Of a stretch of 35,399 nucleotides of DNA, positions 32,379-35,399 are shown in pieces (positions within the stretch are counted from its first letter, which is position 1; each line of letters opens with the position of its first letter). Source of the DNA: Paenibacillus sp. (GTDB lineage: Bacteria; Bacillota; Bacilli; Paenibacillales; Paenibacillaceae). The DNA is taken from NCBI GenBank assembly GCA_031254035.1, contig JAIRVF010000047.1, positions 1-35,399 on the forward strand. The letters run 5' to 3'. The notes below the pieces were generated by a model that ran no database searches, had not been told where the DNA came from, and saw nothing but the letters and a program-made list of their open reading frames with translations. A program made the position numbers and the translations under genes.

Positions 32379-33854
32379 TTAGGATATCGGATCGGTTTCC
32401 ACGATCACCTTGACGTTTTGGATATACCGGTCCTCTGGCCCTTTCACCGGAAGCCCTACTTCCACGTGGTCGACAATGTAGTCGATGTTGTCTTGGGAGA
32501 TTACTTCGCCCGGAAGCAGAATCGGGATACCCGGCGGATAGACATAGATGAACTCGGCAATGATTCGGCCGGCTGATTCCTTGAACGGAATGACCTCCGT
32601 ATCCCCGTAAAATGCATTCCTTGGAATCAGGGAGAGCTGAGGAATTTCCGGGATCTTCACGATTAGCTCATTTGCAGTGTTAACGTTGTAATACGTTCCA
32701 GCTAGCTCGCGGAGAGCTGTAAGCAGTACCGATACGGTTTCCTCATTGTCGCCTGGGGTAATCAGGCAGAGGATGTTGTACATATCGCTGAGCTCGACCT
32801 CAATGTTGTAATGCTCACGCAGCCAGTTTTCCGTTTCAAAGCCTGTAATGCCCAGATGGCGGACATGGATGGTGAGTTTGGTCGGATCATAATCAAAGGT
32901 GGCCTCGCCCCCAAGGATTTCTTCCCCGAAGCAGTACAGACCTTCCATTTCATTAATGCTGCGGCGGGCTTTTTGGGCAAGATCAATTGTTCTTTGCGCC
33001 ATGTCATGGCCGTTAATCGCTAGATTGCGCCTCGAAGTATCCAGTGATGCAAGCAGTACGTACGAAGTAGAAGTTGTTGTCAGCATACTGATGATCGTCT
33101 GCACGCGCTGTGGATTCACATAGCCGTTTTTCGTGTTCAGATTCAGCACCGAGCTTTGTGTCATAGAACCCCCAAGCTTATGCACACTGGTTGCGGCCAT
33201 ATCCGCACCGGCTTCCATCGCGGACATCGGCAGATCCTCATGGAAATGGATAAGCACTCCATGCGCTTCGTCTACGAGCACTGGAACATGGCGGCTGTGG
33301 GCAAGATCGACGATTTCCTTCAGATTGGCGCATACGCCGAAGTATGTCGGGTTAATAACCAGAACCGCTTTGGCATCCGGATGGAGGTCCAGTGCACGCT
33401 GCACGGATTTGGTTGTAATGCCGTGATCGATTCCGAGATTCTCGTCGCGGGCCGGAGATATGAATACTGGCTTCGCGCCGGAGAAAATGATGGCGGACAG
33501 GATCGATTTGTGCACGTTACGCGGTACGATGATTTTGTCTCCAGGTGAGCAAATGGACAAAACCATGGTCATAATGGCACCACTTGTTCCCTGTACGCTG
33601 AAATAGGTATAATCTGCGCCAAATGCGTCGGCTGCAAGCTTTTGCGCTTCTTCAATAACTCCGGAAGGCTGATGAAGATCATCCAGCGGCGCAATGTTGA
33701 TCAAATCTATGGATAGGGCATTATCACCTATAAACTCTCTGAACTCGCTGTCGGTTCCCATCCCCTTTTTATGACCGGGAATATGAAATTGTACGGGATT
33801 GCTGGCAGCATGTTCTTTCAAAGCTGTAAATAGCGGCGTGTGGCGGTGGTTCAT
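32379..33854 (-). CDS. speA: Orn/Lys/Arg decarboxylase, probably arginine decarboxylase
   Basis: PLP enzyme of the aspartate-aminotransferase-fold decarboxylases (SpeA/YaaO type), probably arginine to agmatine. 491 residues, the short Bacillota form. The N-terminal signature FHIPGHKKGMG, the cofactor-stacking FSVQGTSGAIM, the aspartate of VDEAHG (195) and the Schiff-base lysine K226 in TSVHKLGGSM are present. Lysine or ornithine as substrate cannot be excluded from sequence alone. The ribosome binding site is weak. It is the last gene of a three-gene polyamine operon, 22 bases after the decarboxylase gene. Confidence 0.88.
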   Translation of the reverse strand: MNHRHTPLFTALKEHAASNPVQFHIPGHKKGMGTDSEFREFIGDNALSIDLINIAPLDDLHQPSGVIEEAQKLAADAFGADYTYFSVQGTSGAIMTMVLSICSPGDKIIVPRNVHKSILSAIIFSGAKPVFISPARDENLGIDHGITTKSVQRALDLHPDAKAVLVINPTYFGVCANLKEIVDLAHSRHVPVLVDEAHGVLIHFHEDLPMSAMEAGADMAATSVHKLGGSMTQSSVLNLNTKNGYVNPQRVQTIISMLTTTSTSYVLLASLDTSRRNLAINGHDMAQRTIDLAQKARRSINEMEGLYCFGEEILGGEATFDYDPTKLTIHVRHLGITGFETENWLREHYNIEVELSDMYNILCLITPGDNEETVSVLLTALRELAGTYYNVNTANELIVKIPEIPQLSLIPRNAFYGDTEVIPFKESAGRIIAEFIYVYPPGIPILLPGEVISQDNIDYIVDHVEVGLPVKGPEDRYIQNVKVIVETDPIS

Positions 33855-33876
33855 TTTATGCTGTCACAACCTTTCA

Positions 33877-35004
33877 CTAACCTAGTCTCATCTTAAAATC
33901 CTGATAACCGAACTCGCGCACGATGCGGCAATTGCCGTCTTTGTCCTGCACGGCGATGGCTGGCAGCGGCATGCCGTTGAAGGTATTGGTTTTGACCATG
34001 GAGTAGATCGCCATATCTTCAAATACTAATCTGTCGCCGCTCCTCAGAGGCTGATCGAAGGAATAGTCTCCGATGACATCGCCCGTAAGGCAGGTCGGAC
34101 CGCCGAGCCGGTAGGCATATGGCTTCTCCCCGAATTCGCCCGAACCAACCAGAGGTGGACGATAAGGCATTTCCAGGACATCCGGCATATGACAGGTAGC
34201 CGACGTGTCCACGATCGCAATCTCGATGCCGTTGTGATGGATATCGAGCACGGAGGTGACCATATAGCCCGCGTTAAGCGCGATGGCTTCTCCGGGTTCG
34301 AGGTACACCTCAAAGCCGTATTTATTTTGCATCCGCGTAATGCAAGCTTCGAGTTTCTCGATATTATAGTCTTCTCTCGTGATATGGTGACCGCCGCCGA
34401 AATTGATCCATTCCATTTGCGGCAGCCAAGGTCCGAACTTGTCTTCGACCGCATTCAGCGTGGTCTCCAAATCGTCCGAGTTCTGTTGGCAAAGGGTATG
34501 AAAATGCAGTCCCGAAACGCCTTCCAGCAGTTCCGGCTGGAAATCCTCCCGTTTGACGCCGAATCTTGATCCCGGCGAACAAGGATCATAGATCTCATGC
34601 CCCACTTGTGTTGAACATTCCGGATTGATACGAAGGCCAATTTTTCTGCCGGCAGCAAGAGCTTTTTCTTTATACCTTTCCAGCTGGGAGAAGGAATTGA
34701 AGATAATATGGTCGCAAATGGCAACAATCTCGTCGATCTCATCCTCACGATAGGCAGGGGCAAAGACATGATTTTCTTTGCCCATTTCTTCGTGACCCAG
34801 CCGTGCTTCGAATAATCCGCTCGCGGTCGTACCGCTTAAGTATTGTCCGATGAGCGGATACATCGCGGTCATGGAAAAAGCCTTCTGCGCCAGTACAATT
34901 TTGGCTCCCGTACGCTGCATGACGCCGTTCAAAATTTTCAGGTTTTTCTCGATGAGCCCTTCATCGACGACGAAACAGGGTGTCGGTAATTCCTCGAACC
35001 GCAT
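33877..35004 (-). CDS. nspC: Carboxynorspermidine/carboxyspermidine decarboxylase
   Basis: Alanine-racemase-fold PLP decarboxylase that converts carboxy(nor)spermidine to (nor)spermidine. 375 residues from the ATG at 35004, which begins one base after the stop of the preceding gene; an upstream alternative would run into that gene. The PLP lysine is K41 in VLAQKAFSM, and GLHFHTLCQQ, NFGGGHHIT and the C-terminal DTSATCHMPDVLEMPYRP are NspC hallmarks. Together with the dehydrogenase upstream it forms the aspartate-semialdehyde-dependent spermidine route that bypasses S-adenosylmethionine decarboxylase. Confidence 0.92.
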   Translation of the reverse strand: MRFEELPTPCFVVDEGLIEKNLKILNGVMQRTGAKIVLAQKAFSMTAMYPLIGQYLSGTTASGLFEARLGHEEMGKENHVFAPAYREDEIDEIVAICDHIIFNSFSQLERYKEKALAAGRKIGLRINPECSTQVGHEIYDPCSPGSRFGVKREDFQPELLEGVSGLHFHTLCQQNSDDLETTLNAVEDKFGPWLPQMEWINFGGGHHITREDYNIEKLEACITRMQNKYGFEVYLEPGEAIALNAGYMVTSVLDIHHNGIEIAIVDTSATCHMPDVLEMPYRPPLVGSGEFGEKPYAYRLGGPTCLTGDVIGDYSFDQPLRSGDRLVFEDMAIYSMVKTNTFNGMPLPAIAVQDKDGNCRIVREFGYQDFKMRLG

Positions 35005-35005
35005 C

Positions 35006-35399
35006 TTAACGAACAAGCTCCGGCTCTTTCGCTTCTTCAGGCAAGGCGTCAACCAGCACTGGATTGAATTCTTCTACCCATGGAAGTCCCCATTTGTTCA
35101 GCTCTTCCATGAATGGATCCGGATTGAACTCTTCGACATTGTATACGCCCGGTTTGTTCCATTTGCCTGTGAGGACCATCGCCGCGCCGATCATGGCAGG
35201 AACGCCCGTTGTATAGGAGATGGCTTGGGAGCCCACTTCTTTATAGCACTCTTGGTGGTCGCAAACATTGTAGACGTAATACGTCTTGTCTTGGCCGTCT
35301 TTTTTCCCTTTGAAGATACAGCCGATGTTTGTCTTGCCTACCGTACGAGGTCCAAGGGAAGACGGGTCCGGGAGCACAGCCTTCAGGAATTGAAGCGGA
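35006..35399 (-). CDS. Saccharopine-dehydrogenase-family protein, carboxy(nor)spermidine synthase, C-terminal part
   Basis: Only the last 130 residues are in the window; the frame runs off the right edge. It contains LGPRTVGKTNIGCIFKGKKD, DHQECYKEVGSQAISYTTGV and TGKWNKPGVYNVEEFNPDPF, typical of the C-terminal half of carboxynorspermidine synthase (Lys9/saccharopine reductase family). The enzyme condenses aspartate semialdehyde with a diamine, using NADPH. It is directly followed by the nspC gene after one base, which supports the assignment. Confidence 0.88.
   Translation of the reverse strand, partial: PLQFLKAVLPDPSSLGPRTVGKTNIGCIFKGKKDGQDKTYYVYNVCDHQECYKEVGSQAISYTTGVPAMIGAAMVLTGKWNKPGVYNVEEFNPDPFMEELNKWGLPWVEEFNPVLVDALPEEAKEPELVR

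Noticed and set aside
34044..34769. Overlapping long frames on both strands inside nspC
   Set aside because: Shadow frames of a GC-richer gene with clear catalytic motifs.

Overview
The window looks like a chromosomal segment of a low-to-moderate GC, spore-forming Bacillota, most likely Paenibacillus or a close relative. The evidence is a mix of Bacillus-type genes (class 1B pyrK-pyrD, a SpoVB-like flippase, a CotS-like kinase, a YtrA-type GntR/ABC operon, a squalene-hopene cyclase), strong AGGAGG-type ribosome binding sites and frequent GTG/TTG starts. I could not run a database search, so the genus is inferred.

Layout. 1-2.2 kb: the end of an M13 metallopeptidase, a small membrane-anchored protein, then non-coding DNA with inverted repeats and a 17-bp tandem repeat. 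2.2-4.5 kb (minus): squalene-hopene cyclase and a small cysteine-rich protein. 4.7-11.5 kb (minus): a four-gene Wadjet (MukBEF-like plus TOPRIM nuclease) plasmid-defence operon in the order jetD-jetA-jetB-jetC, with all genes overlapping. 11.8-17 kb: YitT-like membrane protein, MFS exporter, CotS-like kinase and a pyrK-pyrD pair. 17.1-19.2 kb (minus): a PemK/MazF-like gene broken by an ochre codon, a small unknown gene, and a Nudix hydrolase fused to a methyltransferase. 19.4-21.3 kb: a YtrA-type ABC/GntR operon with a palindromic operator on its own promoter. 21.3-25.2 kb (minus): coding remnants, a secreted trypsin-like protease with a long structured leader, and a MATE exporter. 25.4-25.7 kb: a candidate type I toxin-antitoxin locus with a 26-residue toxin. 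25.7-27.3 kb: SpoVB-like flippase. 27.4-31.7 kb: the most plastic part. It holds a resolvase remnant, the 5' part of a class C group II intron lying just behind a terminator, and a 796-residue protein with two isoprenoid-synthase-like halves. That gene is flanked by two copies of a second, unrelated type I toxin-antitoxin cassette, one intact and one truncated. 31.7-35.4 kb (minus): an EVE-domain protein and a polyamine operon (carboxy(nor)spermidine dehydrogenase, carboxy(nor)spermidine decarboxylase, arginine/lysine/ornithine decarboxylase).

The best candidate for something undescribed is at 28.2-31.7 kb. The double-domain isoprenoid synthase has an Asp-rich motif pair in each half at nearly the same spacing. 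A remnant of its own C-terminus lies beyond the toxin-antitoxin cassette, so a gene-plus-cassette unit seems to have been tandemly duplicated and then partly deleted. The intact cassette's toxin promoter overlaps the stop codon of the isoprenoid gene. The truncated copy keeps the antitoxin promoter and terminator but has lost the start of the toxin, which would make it an orphan antitoxin RNA.
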